Assembly (NCBI RefSeq): GCF_023278565.1
Contig: NC_064675.1
Coordinates: 3,596,001-3,660,000, forward strand
DNA length: 64,000 nucleotides
Source: Colletotrichum lupini
Taxonomy: Eukaryota; Ascomycota; Sordariomycetes; Glomerellales; Glomerellaceae
Direction of reading: 5' to 3'
The notes beneath the pieces were generated by a model that did not search any database, was not told the origin of the DNA, and saw only the letters and a list, made by a program, of their open reading frames with translations. A program made the translations under genes and the position numbers. Of the stretch, positions 12,826-25,700 are shown in pieces (position 1 is the stretch's first letter; each line of letters begins with the position of its first letter).

Positions 12826-14793
12826 ATGATTTTTGGCAGCCTTGCCTTCGCGGCTCGCCATGAGCGAACGGCAGAGGAGAGGAAGCTGGTTAGGAGACTG
12901 GACATATTCTTGATGACTTTTGGTTGCATTTCGCAGGGTGAGTAGTTACGAAGATCCTTCATTTATGAGACCTGAGCTAACTCAACTTTCTAGTCATCAA
13001 ATGTAAGTGACAGAACAACCTGGATTCAAGGGTAAGGGGCGGTCTGGTTAACGCTGATATCAAGACCTTGACCAGACGAACATCAGCAACGCATACGTCT
13101 CTGGCATGAAAGAGGACCTCAACCTTTACGGCAACGAGCTCAACTAGTACGTCCAACCCCCCAAGAGCTACACTTCAGGACTCTCAACGCCAACCGACCT
13201 CTCATCTCAGCTTCACAACGTACTTCAACGTCGCCTACTGCATCATGCTCATCCCCTCCCAAATCATACTAACTTACGTACGACCGAGTTACTGGCTCTC
13301 TGGCCTCGAGGTTCTATGGGGTATCATCACAGGCATGATCGCCCTCACCAAGAACGCGCAACAAGTCTACGCGCTCCGCGTCCTGCTCGGACTCTGCGAG
13401 AGCAGTGCCTGGCCCGGCATGATGACGCTGCTGATGCACTGGTACACCCCGTCCGAATTGGCCAAGCGAATGGGATTCTACCACTCGTGTCAGGCGGTGG
13501 GCTCCATGATGTCGGGCGCGCTGCAAGTTGCCATTAGAAGCTCCATGCATGGGCTACACGGTATGGCCGGCTGGCGCTGGCTTTTCGTTGTGAATGCCAT
13601 CATGACCGTGTGCGTCGGCGCTGCGGGCTTCTTCCTTCTTCCCGACACACCTAACAACCCCAACCCCCGCGCGTTCTGGTTTAAGAAGGGACACGCCGAG
13701 CTTGCTATGGAACGATTGGAGCGCCATGGTAAAGCAGAGCCCAAGAAGATGACATGGGCCGCTGCCAGGTTCGATGACCCCCCGATCCATCTTTTCAGCC
13801 GGTGACAGAGGGCTGACTAGGAACAGGCGTGCATTCAAGAGTTGGGTAATCTACTTTGTACCCGTCCTGTACATTGCGACTGTCCTCTTGTCGTATGGCA
13901 ACAACTATTTCAGCCTGTTCCTGAAGGCTTTGAAGAATCCGGATGGGACCCCCAGGTGGTCGACGTCCGAGGTGAACGCCATTCCCATTGGTGGAAGTGC
14001 GATCAACGTGGTGTTCGGTATGTGTGAAATCCTTTGAAATCCGAAAGAAGAGCCGAGACTGATATGAGTTACAGTCTGGATCTGGGCAATCTTGTCGGAC
14101 TTGTTCATGACACGATGGACTCTCATCGTTGTTCAGGGTAAGCATCGCCTCACACCCCCCTCTACTAGGACAAATCCTGTCTGACAACTTACACAGCTGC
14201 AATTGGCATTGCATGCTGTATCGCGATGAGCGTCTGGTCCTCACACCCAACCACAACACCGCTAGCCACGGCATACGCGTCCAACTTCATCCTCTTCACG
14301 GCAATGGGCACCGCGCCTCTCATCTTCGCATGGCTGGCCGACATTCTACCCCATGACCCCGAGGCGCGGACTCTCATCGTCGGAGTTGCCATTGCGGGAT
14401 ACTACGCCATCTCCGCCTGGTCGCAGGTTCTGGTATGGCCGGCCACTCAGGCACCGTACTGTAAGTTTATTTCATCAGCCCAAACGCACAACGATCATGG
14501 CTCTGACCAGAAACAGACAAGTACGCATGGCAGTCAGCTATTGCCATCGGCGTTCTCGTCATTATCATGACATGTGTGCTTCGTTACATTGATGCAAAGC
14601 ATCTCGAGTATGTTCATCCACCTATTCGATACCTAAGACAGCTTCTAACGACTCATGTAGGCCCAAGAGAGAGCATTTCAGAGCCACTGTTATTGAGGCC
14701 GCCGAGGCGGGTGATAGGGACGCAGCGGATTCGATCGCTCGCGATTCCGTCGACCGGAAAGTGAAGTCGGCTGCTATTGTGCCGGAAGTCTGA
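12826..14793 (+). CDS. MFS transporter, Dal5-like anion:cation symporter
   Basis: Nine exons join in frame: 12826-12937, 12994-13002, 13065-13146, 13211-13768, 13827-14017, 14075-14137, 14197-14460, 14517-14607 and 14661-14793. They give 463 residues. The second exon is only 9 nt, encoding the VIK before YLDQTNISNAYVSGMKEDL. That motif and NELNYFTTYFN are characteristic of the Dal5/allantoate permease branch (anion:cation symporters) of the major facilitator superfamily. ESSAWPGMMTLLMHWY and the GWRWLFVVNAI loop support this. About 12 hydrophobic segments indicate a plasma-membrane importer, and relatives take up vitamins, ureides and small carboxylates; substrate unknown here. Introns are 53-64 bp, all GT-AG. 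It is divergently paired with an FAD oxidoreductase that might act on the imported compound. No disabling mutation is seen. Confidence 0.92.
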
Positions 14794-17700
14794 GTTCGTG
14801 TCACTTGCCGGACTCGGGTAGTCTCTAGACACTGGAACTCGTGGTCCCCTTAATGGATGTTGACTCACTGTACTCTGATATCAGTGGCCACAGATGAACT
14901 TGCAGTAATCAAATGGTAAAGATACATTCGACTCAGATAGATTTGAAGTTTTGGATTTTCTCTACCGCCATTGGGCATCATATACACCCACCGTTTGGTA
15001 TCATCACCTCGTTTTACTTACGGCATCAAATTCAATGCTAGCTTGCTTCCTCGAGGACTAGAATTTTGCCAATAGCTTATCACGAATGGCCGCCGTCGTT
15101 GATTTTGAGACCCGAAGCAATTTATGAGCACTCAACCCATGCTCGTGATCTCCTCCTTTTGGTCTCAAAATTCAGAGGCTCTCACATTCGTCACTTGGAT
15201 CTGTTCGAGTTCAGGCTCTCCAGTGTACCCAGTTGAATCACCAAAGAGATAAGAGGGGTTTCTGATCTATCAGATGAAAATATTAACCGTACTGGTCGTA
15301 TTCTGTATAGCTATCCTGGAGTACTTCAACCTACTTGAACATACGAATCCCTGCATAAAGTCCCCTCTTGTTCCTGTTGGCAAAATGCGGCCCTTAGTGT
15401 TCATTTTCCACAGAAGTCAATGTGCGAAAGACCAAAGGCATTGATCTTATCAGTGCGCGTTCTCAGTACTTACTTAGCGCTTGATATTCTGATTCCCATA
15501 GAAAAAAACTGAACTTCAGGTCTTCAGTCATAAGCCTGCGGCCGACCGTTGAGTCCTACACGGGGAGAAGAAGAAGGAACGACGCTGCGAGCCTCAAGTT
15601 ACGCGATCCCTGTTTTGCCAACGGTCATAGTTGCCTCCAGGTGTATGCAAAAGCTCACCGCCACCGTCACATAGCAATGCTCATTGAGCGTACACCAATA
15701 CCCAAGCAAAACATCACAGACCGATAAAAAGGAAAGAGGGAAGGGATGGTGATGACTGACCTTATTATTCACGCTCCTGGCCAGATTTTAACAGCGCGCG
15801 CCTCGGTCAACCCAGACTCTGACTTCATTGGAGTATTTGTTTATTTAATCACTCGACCACCTCGCACACAGCTTGACCTGATCTCGCCGATCTAGACGGG
15901 CGCTGCTGTGCTGGTGATAGGTATGGTGATTAGACCCCTTAAGTAGGTCGGAACGTCGCCTGGACAACTGCCTCGAGGAAGGAGGGACGTTCATATTGGA
16001 AAGTGCAAGGCGGCAGTTACCGGTAGGGAGCAGTGATTGCCAGGCGCAGCTCTCACGGCACCAGGTTGACCACATAGATTCTCCAGCTTTCGCCACTGAG
16101 ACAAACTTCATTGTGATATTCTATAAAATTATAGGATAATAGAATCTACCTATAAGTATCGTCATCATACAACGTGAAAACAGTTGAGCTCCATCCATAT
16201 TCTTGACCTTCAAGAGGAAAGTAAGGAATTATGCTGTCATCGAGATTCATTACCCCGAAGAATATCCTGAACTCCAAGTAAGGCCTTTGGTTCATTTATT
16301 TGACTGTTTACGCGGACATTTCAGCTCGCATCGTTTCTCTGATAATAAGGTAGATTTCTTTATGCCGAGATAGCTAGCAGCTCATAATCGCCCATAGCCT
16401 AGCATCGAGCAGGCAAGCAGTCCTGATACTCTAGGAAACATCGACAGAATTTGTAGCTGATAGAACAACCAGAAAGGTATTGAATGTGTTCAGGACGTGT
16501 TACTGTTACGCCGCTTTGTAGCTGACCCGGACGTTCGTAAAGTAGTTGTCTCATGCGAAGTATTCCTCCTAGTACGTTCAAGGGCGGCGAGGTTCATGTA
16601 AACTATGTTAATATCATCTTTAATCACCAAGATGAAACGGTCTATACGAAAATGCCTGGATAAAGGTGACGATCAAGGCCTTTTAGCACCTACTGTGTCA
16701 ACAGATATCAATTAAGTCGCGATCGCACTTTTCTTTCGAGCCCTCTTGTCAGACGAGCTTCGGGTCGTCCCAAGAGTAATGATACGGATTCATGTTGTTG
16801 TTCACCCGAACTTGAGAGTTTCACTACTGATTGAACGACGATGTTCGATGACGGAGCGACCTTACTGGTAACAGCTGCCCGATTGAAGCTCGGTTTCAAG
16901 ATGATGATTACACTAAAATAAAATCGACCAAGTCTAGTTCCAAAACTTTGTTTTTGTGGCCTTTGGCCCGTCGACCTCTTCAAGACGTGCATGGAATAGT
17001 ATTCGAGGGGTTTTCTCGGCAACAGTAAGCTAATACACATGCTTCCCGTTCCGTCGAAGACGGCGAACTTCAAAACTTCGAACAACGTAGGCAGAAAAGT
17101 TCGGTCTCAGTGCCCTTACTCGTACTTGCTAAACCCTACCCGCCTTCGAGGCCTACTACATCTTGCCACCTAGAAGCGTATTTCCAGCCTCCCTTCGCTA
17201 TCTTTAGCGTATTCAACCCATATTATACGTGAAGCAAGGAACAATAGTGATCTCTAGCTTATGCATTGCTCTAGGCAGTACCATGTATCGATCATCTGTT
17301 CTATACTCAATATAGCAAGCTTGAGAACCCGAGACGAACCTGTGGAGGTGGTCCGAAGACAATGTTGGACATTGGATTTAGGAAAACCAATAGACGTTGT
17401 GATTTGAGCCAAGGTTCATTTCTCCCATGGTAACCTTCCCTTTGTACGAGATTCTGACCCGTTGCCACGTGTGCAGTTACCATCTACTCAACATCCAAGT
17501 TCTCTTCTTCTGAGTACGCCTGCCTTCTCTGTTGAATCCGACGAGGCGGACGAGGGAGGTAGAATGATCTATTCTCTATGTATGATAATTTACAATGGTC
17601 CTTCTAATCGTAGGTAGGGAAATTTCCTTTCAACACCTATGTTCTGTTTAGTGAATTCACCCTCCTCATGAATTCTTGCCCGGAGACCGATGATCAATGG

Positions 17701-20105
17701 CTGGACAGCAGGGCTCTGGCCGGCCATGAGCCGACTACTCATCCATTGTCGTTGCCAACAGAAACCAGTTTCAAGTGCGGCAGCCACGATGGCCTCTGAT
17801 GGGCCATATGCTGGCAGGCGTAAACTCGTCTAGCATGTAGAGCCCCCCCATCTCAGTCGCACTACAACTGGTCCGGAAAGTCACCGGCCACGATTACCCA
17901 TCCGGAGTCCATCAATAACGACATGGAACATTCTCCCTAAATCGCTCTTGCAACTCGTCATTCATCCTCAAAAGACGAAACTCGGCTTCGCCGTTACATC
18001 GACCTTTTTGTACGACAAGAGCCCAAACCACCGCAAAAGTCGGCCCGGCTTCTTCGACAATTCACCAAACCTCAACCCTCACCGTCTACCGGCTACCGGC
18101 ACGATGGACGATAAGATGTAACAAGAGCACTCAAACATAAAGAAGGGGGGAAAAAAGGACACTCAGATCATCGAGCGGATCTACCCCACCGTCAAGCAAA
18201 GTACTCACTTCATGCGCTTTTCCGGTGTGAATACTCCGGTGAGCCACTCACCTCGACAACATGTTTGCGGGACGCAAACCAGGCCACCAATGTAGCGGGG
18301 GGAAATATCGCACACGCGAGGTGACGAAGAGAATTTCATCCCTTGCAAAGCGAAAAGGGAGAAATTTTCTCCCGTTGGTTTTCCTCTTGGCCCAGCGTCT
18401 CACGAGTGCTTCTAGATCTCGAGCACTGATCACACCCGTTCATGCTTACACCATGTTGACTAAAGACCGGTCTGTACAAAAAAAAAAAAACACCTAACAA
18501 ACCAACGAGCAAACTTGGGGCGACGAACACGAACCACCACGCGGCACCGACGACTTCTTCCAAAACCCCCGGGCCTCCCGTCCGTATGTGAAAAAAAAGA
18601 GAGAAAGAGGATCCTAGCACAATCGATCTATTCGTGACCGCGTTCTCGCCTACAGAGGTTTATCTGAACTACTAACCGATCCCCCGAAGGACGGGAAGAA
18701 CTTAAGAAGGAGTGGCGTGGGGGAGGGATGGGGTCATGGAACCGAAGAAGACAGAGATCAGGGGTTTGAGAGCAAGGCCCCCTTCCTCTCTCTCTGTTTT
18801 CTTTCTTTCTCGGAATCTGCGCCGTGAACCCCCCAGTCCTTCTCAAACGAACAGGTCCCGAAACCTCTTTCGGAGGGGCCGTGGAATCTGGGAACCCTTT
18901 AAGTCTATCTTATATGAATCTACCCATAATTTGAAGGAGAAAAGGTAATCCGTCGCGTCGTGATGTGGAATCCTGGCGCGGGCGGCGATGAGCAACAGTG
19001 AGGCCAGGCCAGATAGCTCTGCACCTCGCATCTTGCATGCAACGCGCTAGGTGCTGCTGGTATACCCAGGACTAGGCCACCCGAATCCGAGGACCCCAGG
19101 TTTCGACATCATTTGACCTTTTTTTCAACAACTTTGACGAACAAGCTAATGTAAAGACAAGAGGTAAGTGCAACAGTGGGCAGAAAAAGTGAAGGAGAGG
19201 GGGATAGAAAAAGGGAGCATGCGAGCATGAGACGTTTGATCGGATGTGCCATCCATAGTTAGGGCGATCTTATCAAGGCGGGTTTCTAATTGAGGGACGG
19301 GACTTTGTTCCAACTTTGCAGTACTCTTTTTCTCTCTGCTTGGACCGAAGCACGGACGATAGGCCACTTTACAAGCATAATCAACCGAACAGGCCTTCTT
19401 TGAAGCCCGCTTCTTTCGAGTGAATGAACTCGGAGGAGGATCTCAATCAAGCGCGGCGGAGTTCTCTTACGCGACAGGGCTGGGTTGTTGGTCGCCGGCT
19501 GTGGCTTCGGACAAGACTCCGAGTTGCAAAACCGTGGGATGTTCGTGGTAAGTAAGCTTTGGTGCCAGCGGGGGTCTGGATGGGCTCCAGGTGCTGTAAG
19601 TGTATCAGTACGGGAAGCGTGGACAGGCAGGGCTGAAACGAGACTACGGGCGATGAACCGTCAGTACGGGATATTCTCCCTCGACTACGAATCAGTTCTG
19701 AGGGCCCTTGAATGACCTCGGCATCTGTTCGCTGGACATGCAAGGCTCATGTCGCTTTGCCAGGTTTGAAAAGCGTAAGCGCAACTTTGAAGACCTGACA
19801 CTACCTAAAGTATATTGTTAATCATATCACATTTCGCACCTGTCCACTCGAGGAATTTCCTTTGATGGCCACGCGACCAGCTGTGAATACCGAGGCATGC
19901 GAGGGTGTGGGATAACGAGGATCTTGACCAGCGCGCCTGGGGAGAAAGCAAGCATTCTGAATGGGTGATTTCTATCAAAATTAGCATGGGTGATGGCGAT
20001 ATCTGCCTGCCCTATCAGTAGTATGTAGCGAATGGTGATCAGCGTGCAGGAACAAGGCGCGCACGTTCTCAGGATGGTGCGATGCGCCGAAGTCATGTCC
20101 AGTAA
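14794..20105. other. Gene-free stretch downstream of MFS gene
   Basis: I find no convincing gene. ORFs are short, overlapping and without family resemblance. Local composition is moderately AT-rich between about 14.9 and 17.5 kb but CA/TG dinucleotides are present, so it is not RIP-saturated like 1-6437. An A-run of 12 lies near 18479-18490. Confidence 0.5.
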
Positions 20106-20126
20106 GGGGGGGGGGGGGGGGGGGGC
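20106..20126 (+). repeat. Poly-G tract, 21 bases
   Basis: An uninterrupted run of 21 G, far longer than any other G run in the window. Such tracts are unstable and hard to sequence, so the exact length is uncertain. No gene is attached to it. Confidence 0.95.
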
Positions 20127-23100
20127 AGAAGGGATCCGGTGCTGGGTGAGAAGCTAGCCCCGAAGCTCATAGTCGTGAGTACCGACCTGGTCAATTTGGA
20201 GAGTACCATCAAGCATCGGGCGAGACGACCATTCACAGAAGAGAAGTGTAAGACGGAGGTTTGATGTGATCACGAGTCGTCCAAGTGAGGCTCTTAATCA
20301 GGTCTTTTGCCACTATTGCAAGAAAGGCAAGGTAGTCAGGATGCCTGACTCTCGTTACATCCTCCTCCTCGGTATCGTGGACGGTGATTGTGAGAGGTGC
20401 GGGAGACGGACGACAGCATTTCGGCCGGCAGAAGATGGCTTTCGGAGGGCGCGGGCGCAGGCGCAGATCTGCGGGCGCGGGATTGAGGCCGACCCAGTCT
20501 CGGAAGTGAAATCTACGGCCGGGCATCTGAGTAGGCGGGGAACCGGTGTCATGTCAATTTGTTGGCAACTCATGTAAGTCATTGATTTAGGAGTCTCATG
20601 ACTCTGCACAATCGTAGGACCGACAGGCAGTACAGCTTGTGCCTCTAGTGTCTACAGTAGAATCAAAAGAAAAACTATCGAGAAGCATTCGAAGTCGAAA
20701 CGGCGATGGGTTACTTTAGGCCCCCAAAAGCCGAAGTAAGGCAATCTAGGGATAACATGTCGGGTGGTCGGATTGACACCGTTGTATCCCTACTAAGGTA
20801 GAGAGAGTGAGGGGGTTGCAAGGGGATGAATGCAACCACTTCCTTTCTCTATAGAGTATAGACTGCTCTGTCTTCCACAGACGTACCAACCACGTCGGCC
20901 AGCGATGAGTCGGAGGGGTTGGAAGATCCCATCTTTGGGGGCGGGTTGAGTTTCTATTGGTAAGTGGGCAAGAGCTGAGATGAACCATGGTTGCAGGGGT
21001 GATACGACTGAAGTTGCACGTGGTGGCTGGGAAAAGGTGAAAGGAACCAGCCCGCCTTGCTCGTGGACGATCAGGAGGCTATTCGCCCCAGACAGCGAGA
21101 TTCCTCCCACGGCGAACCATCGTAGGAGCCCAAGAGCTTTGACCGAGGAGCTGAAGCCATCCCCCACTATGGACAAATCCCCGGAGGACTCGGCGGCTTG
21201 CTGCTTGCACACTCAAGCAGCCAGTAGCATGGATTTGCCAAGGGTGCAGAATATAGGTGAAATGATCTGGATAGATGGACAACAGAATAGCTCATAGTGT
21301 GCGTAAATATCACTGGCTTGACCTCAAGGCTAGGGAGACGGATAAGAGAGAGAAGCTATAACTCTATAGGAAGGTCGACGAGATGCACAGGCATCGCGTG
21401 CAAGCTAAGGAACAAGACTCACCGAGCGCAGCGGTGTCGGTCAAGATTCTGCCGTCAAAGATGGGAAGAACCCAAATGCATCGGCCCATCGTTTTCATAT
21501 TCGGTATCGTTTTCAACCCCTCTGTTTTGGTCGCAAACGGTACAGTCCCTTCCCACTCTACCATCATAAGAAGGGTTGGGTAAGGCCAAATGGGCCCATC
21601 TGGCTTTGTGCGTCGTGAGTGGCAGGCTTAGAAGCGAAACGTGACACGTTGGCTTCGAACGAAGCATACGCAGCAGTGTCTCCCATCAGCCCTCTCTGCA
21701 AAAGCAGACCTCGGATACCGGAGTTTCGCCGACGTGCAGGTAAGAAGGGGAACTTCGGTCATCCCCCGGAAACTATCAGCGAGGCAGTAACCCCGTCACG
21801 GCCATGTCTGTGGGAACGATTGCAGTAGCCCGTTGCGAGGTTGAGTGGTGATGGGAATCCTTCCCTCTTGATTGGAAGTTGGGACAAATGTGACCAAGTG
21901 TTTCTGGCCCAACCATGAAAGGAAAGCGAGAGGACAGCGCTCTACTCTGAACAGCATGTACCCAGTTGTGGGAACATCAAATCTCGGCGGTGCAGGCTCT
22001 GAGGAGGAGGGCCTCGACTGACTACACTACTGCAGATAGCTGCGGGTTTGCAGCCGCAGTTGCACGGAATGTCCTTGCAGTCTGGTACTCGTCCGCGGAC
22101 GTGCGAGATAAGCGGTAGATTCCCTGCCGTCTGATTACCGCGTCGAGCCACTTCGCATCATGTTGAACGTTCTTCTTGAGTCAATATGTTGCTGATGTTG
22201 AGCCAGGCAACGGCGCTCGTCACGAAGAAACAACCTGAGAATGCGCGTAGGCTTTGTCGACTCCTGCTGGTGTATTGGATGAGGTGTGTGTGTGAAAGTG
22301 GGATGGGTTGAACGCTCAGCCAGCCACGACGAGCTCTGGCAGGGCGGGACAGGGTAAACTCGGGCGTACGACAGGCCAGGGACCAGTCAGGTATGCGGAG
22401 TCCACAGGGAAACAAAAACGATAGTCGTATGGATGCGGGTACAGAGTGAGGCTTCTTTTTGTTCTTTCTCCGTCTCTCCATTACTTCTGGAAGACACGAA
22501 GAAGGAATGGATCATGGATCATCGGCGATATTGCGACATGTGGGTAACAATCTGCGATCAGGGCAAGCACAGGCACAGGCCTACGGGCCTTGTTTGCCAT
22601 GATTGCTATGTGCTGAGAGGAGTGGGCAACATGTGGATTCCTTGCGTGGCAGGCTGGACCCAGCTCGCACGAGGAGAGGATCGGCAGTGCGAGTCGTGAG
22701 CTTCTCAAGAACGACCCTTTTGGCCAGGGAGATGGATGGGCATCTTCCTACAGATACCCGCCGGTACCAAGGATGAGATCTCGCGAGAAGAGTTGAACAG
22801 GGCGTAACGGCGATAAACACAATGAACGGCTGATTGAGCGGTGCGCATTGGGCAACTACACGTAGAGAGTGTTTGAGTGTATACAGATGTCATGGCGATC
22901 TTTGGTTGCAGAGTTGAAGCGAAAACCGAAGTAGTTGTGGCGGACAGAACCCAGCGCATGCAGCGTCAGTAATGACGGCGACTTGAGACGAGAGCGTCTA
23001 CCTTGAAGGCACAGGTGGGTACTTGAGAGGGGTACGACGGAATAGAGTGCGACAATCGACCAAAGACGGAGGGAACTGGGCAAGCTAGCTGGCCTAGAGG

Positions 23101-25700
23101 GCAATATGTGTTAGAAGTGTTCGGATGCGGTGGTTAGGAACGAGATGGCATGGAAGACAAGATACCTACTACTGCGCTGTATAGCAGGGAGTTGGAATTC
23201 TCAAGTTTGCAACCTGGAAGACCACAAAATGCCATGTGCGTGGAGCACTGCAAGCCCAAGTTACCAACCTGGTGGGCTGAATTGTGGTATCGAATCCTGC
23301 TTTCGCTTCCCTGGCCAGAGGTTCCGCATTATTCAGGTTGATTGGGGGATGCAGCGGAAGAACCCCAAGATGGTTCAGGACGGTTCTTTGGGGCTTTTTG
23401 CACAGTGGCAGACTCATACAGGGTCCAACCAGGGGGCGTTGGAGGTCGGATGTCGTGGGATATCGCATGCAGCGCTCCGTATCCGTAGCTACCTTGAGTT
23501 AGGTATCTACATGGTAGGTAAAAGATAGACAGCGCTTACGAATGACCGACGTGCATTTGGACGCTGGAGTTCTGGACCGACCTTTCGGCTCCCTCTGAGA
23601 AATTCCATCTGCGTGCTTGGTGCTTGCTTGCCTGTATGCTCTGAAGTTTGACAGTGACACCCGCACGGCGACCGCACGGAGGGGAAGGAGGACGACTCAA
23701 TGCTTGCTCATTCTCGTGCGTTCCCAGCAGTCGGGCTGGGTGCGTATGTGCGTACCTGGGCCATGCCACCCGTCTGCCTGGTTGCTGAGTTGAGGGTTGG
23801 GGAATTGAGGTTAAGGGTTGAGTCATATAAGGTAGGTAGGTAGGTATCTTCACTCCCGTCTCCTGCATCTGTTGTACAAGGTGGGAATGGAAGCCACGAC
23901 CCGGATTGCGAGACTTTTGGGTTCGTCACCTTGAGAACCTTCCGATGATCGACCTTAGTCACCGAGGTAGGTAGGTGGCTTGCCTGTGCACCTGCTCGAG
24001 GTGCGTCGAAAAATTGCTATGCGATCGTGGCTGTTGAAGTCTCGTCTCGAGGGTCGAGGAACGCGTCTCAGAACGGCATGCACGCCTCGCAGCTCGCAGG
24101 CGGGTTCAAAATGGAAGCAGCCACCAAGGCGTCATCCAGCAGATGGTTGCGCCAGTCAGAGACGGCGGCGGGCGGGAAGGTGGGTGCCGGTGTGCCACGG
24201 CGCAGACGCTCAGGTGCTTCTTTCCACCCCTCGTGCCCTTCCCTTCTTGCCTACCTTACCTGGGTGCTTCTTACCTGACTTTGGGGGGAGAAGGGTGGGA
24301 GCCTGAGGTAGTACCCGCGACTTGGAGAGGTACCGCGATACCTCGACCTGGAGAGGCACCTTGCCTTACATGGATTTCTTGCCTGAGGCACAGAACATAG
24401 CAGAGAGGTGGTCGACGGGATTGGTCAAGGTACCGGGGTACGGATGCGCTACCTTCCACCTTCCACCTTCCACGGACGCCGACCCCCTCCCCCTGCCCTT
24501 GCTTTTGACGTGCTTCTCCCCTGCAAACCCTGTTCCCAGTGGTTCCAGTCGCCATCCCCGGTGCGCCCCTCGACTGCATGGCAAAGTGGCTCCGAAGAAG
24601 GCTTCGTGGGCTTCCACACTTTCGATCGATGTTCGAGAAGGCGGCCAGAAGAGTGGACGCAGGACCCTGTCCCTTTCCCCCGCCGCTGGCCCCTTGCCTG
24701 CTCGTCGCTGCCCTGCTGGCCCCCCTCACACACATGAGATAAGCACCACCAGCCCGAAAACTGCAGCGGCCGATCAGTGATGCATTGCCTCGCACTACAA
24801 TCTCACCAACTACGTCGACCTTACCACGGCCAAATCATTCGCCCATCCATTTCATATTATCCCTCCATCAATAATTCAGATGAGTCCATCACCACCAGTC
24901 GCTCCTCCAATGTTAAAAAGCTGACACGCTCATAGCTTTCTGGAGTGAACACAGGGCGAGAGTTTGACGACCATCGGCACCTACCCACAGGAATGGATAC
25001 GCAGGTTGGTCAGCCACTGCGGGACAAGGTACCCTTCTGCAAGTATCTTCTCCCCCCCCTCCGTCATCGTCCCATGCCTGCCAGGGGCTTGGGCTTGTCT
25101 GAATCCAGATCTGACATTCTGATTCCGACGGGCACTGACATTCTGAGTCCGACAAAGTATTCCCTCCGCCTTGCCTTGCACCCCAGGCCCTGACCTGAGC
25201 CTACTCTACGCTGCTACAGCCTACGGACACTACTAGCACTTGATTTCCGGCCGGCCAGCTGCCTACCAGGCTATTCAGCACGAGCGCTAGCCGTCCGGCA
25301 CCTTCGCTCTGTGCGTCTCAGCGCGGGATGCCTATCAGATAACTCGGTCGAATAGGTCTCTAATTGTCCGCTTTGTCCTTGGCCCGCATTCATCGTATTT
25401 CCACTCACGCTCCGTGCTTTCGATCTGTTTTTGCTGTCGACTTTTGGTCCGAGTCGAATTACGTTGATATTTAGTACCTGCGCAAGACAACTCCATGCTC
25501 GGCACGGCGATACATGCTTTGCAGAATACAGTCAACACGAACAAGGGTCGGATCTAGAGCTGCCCGTCTTGGCATGCCGTTGTTTGTGACGAATCTTGGG
25601 CCGGAGGGAATGCTTCTGTTGCATCTGCGCCAGATTCTTAAGCGAGAAGAAAAGGGCAGAGACAGAACCGTCACCAGAGAGACTTGTTCCCAATAAGCGC
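20127..25700. other. Gene-free stretch with short GGTA repeats
   Basis: No supportable gene. A GGTA tetranucleotide is repeated four times at 23831-23846, and related AGGTA/ACCTT words recur between about 23.5 and 24.4 kb. Several mutually overlapping ORFs at 24.1-24.8 kb (up to 174 codons on the minus strand) are low-complexity Gly/Arg/Pro translations of GC-rich DNA. Long non-coding transcripts cannot be excluded. Confidence 0.5.

Noticed and set aside
24143..24795. ORFs of up to 174 codons on both strands
   Set aside because: Low-complexity translations of GC-rich sequence in several frames at once with no conserved motif.
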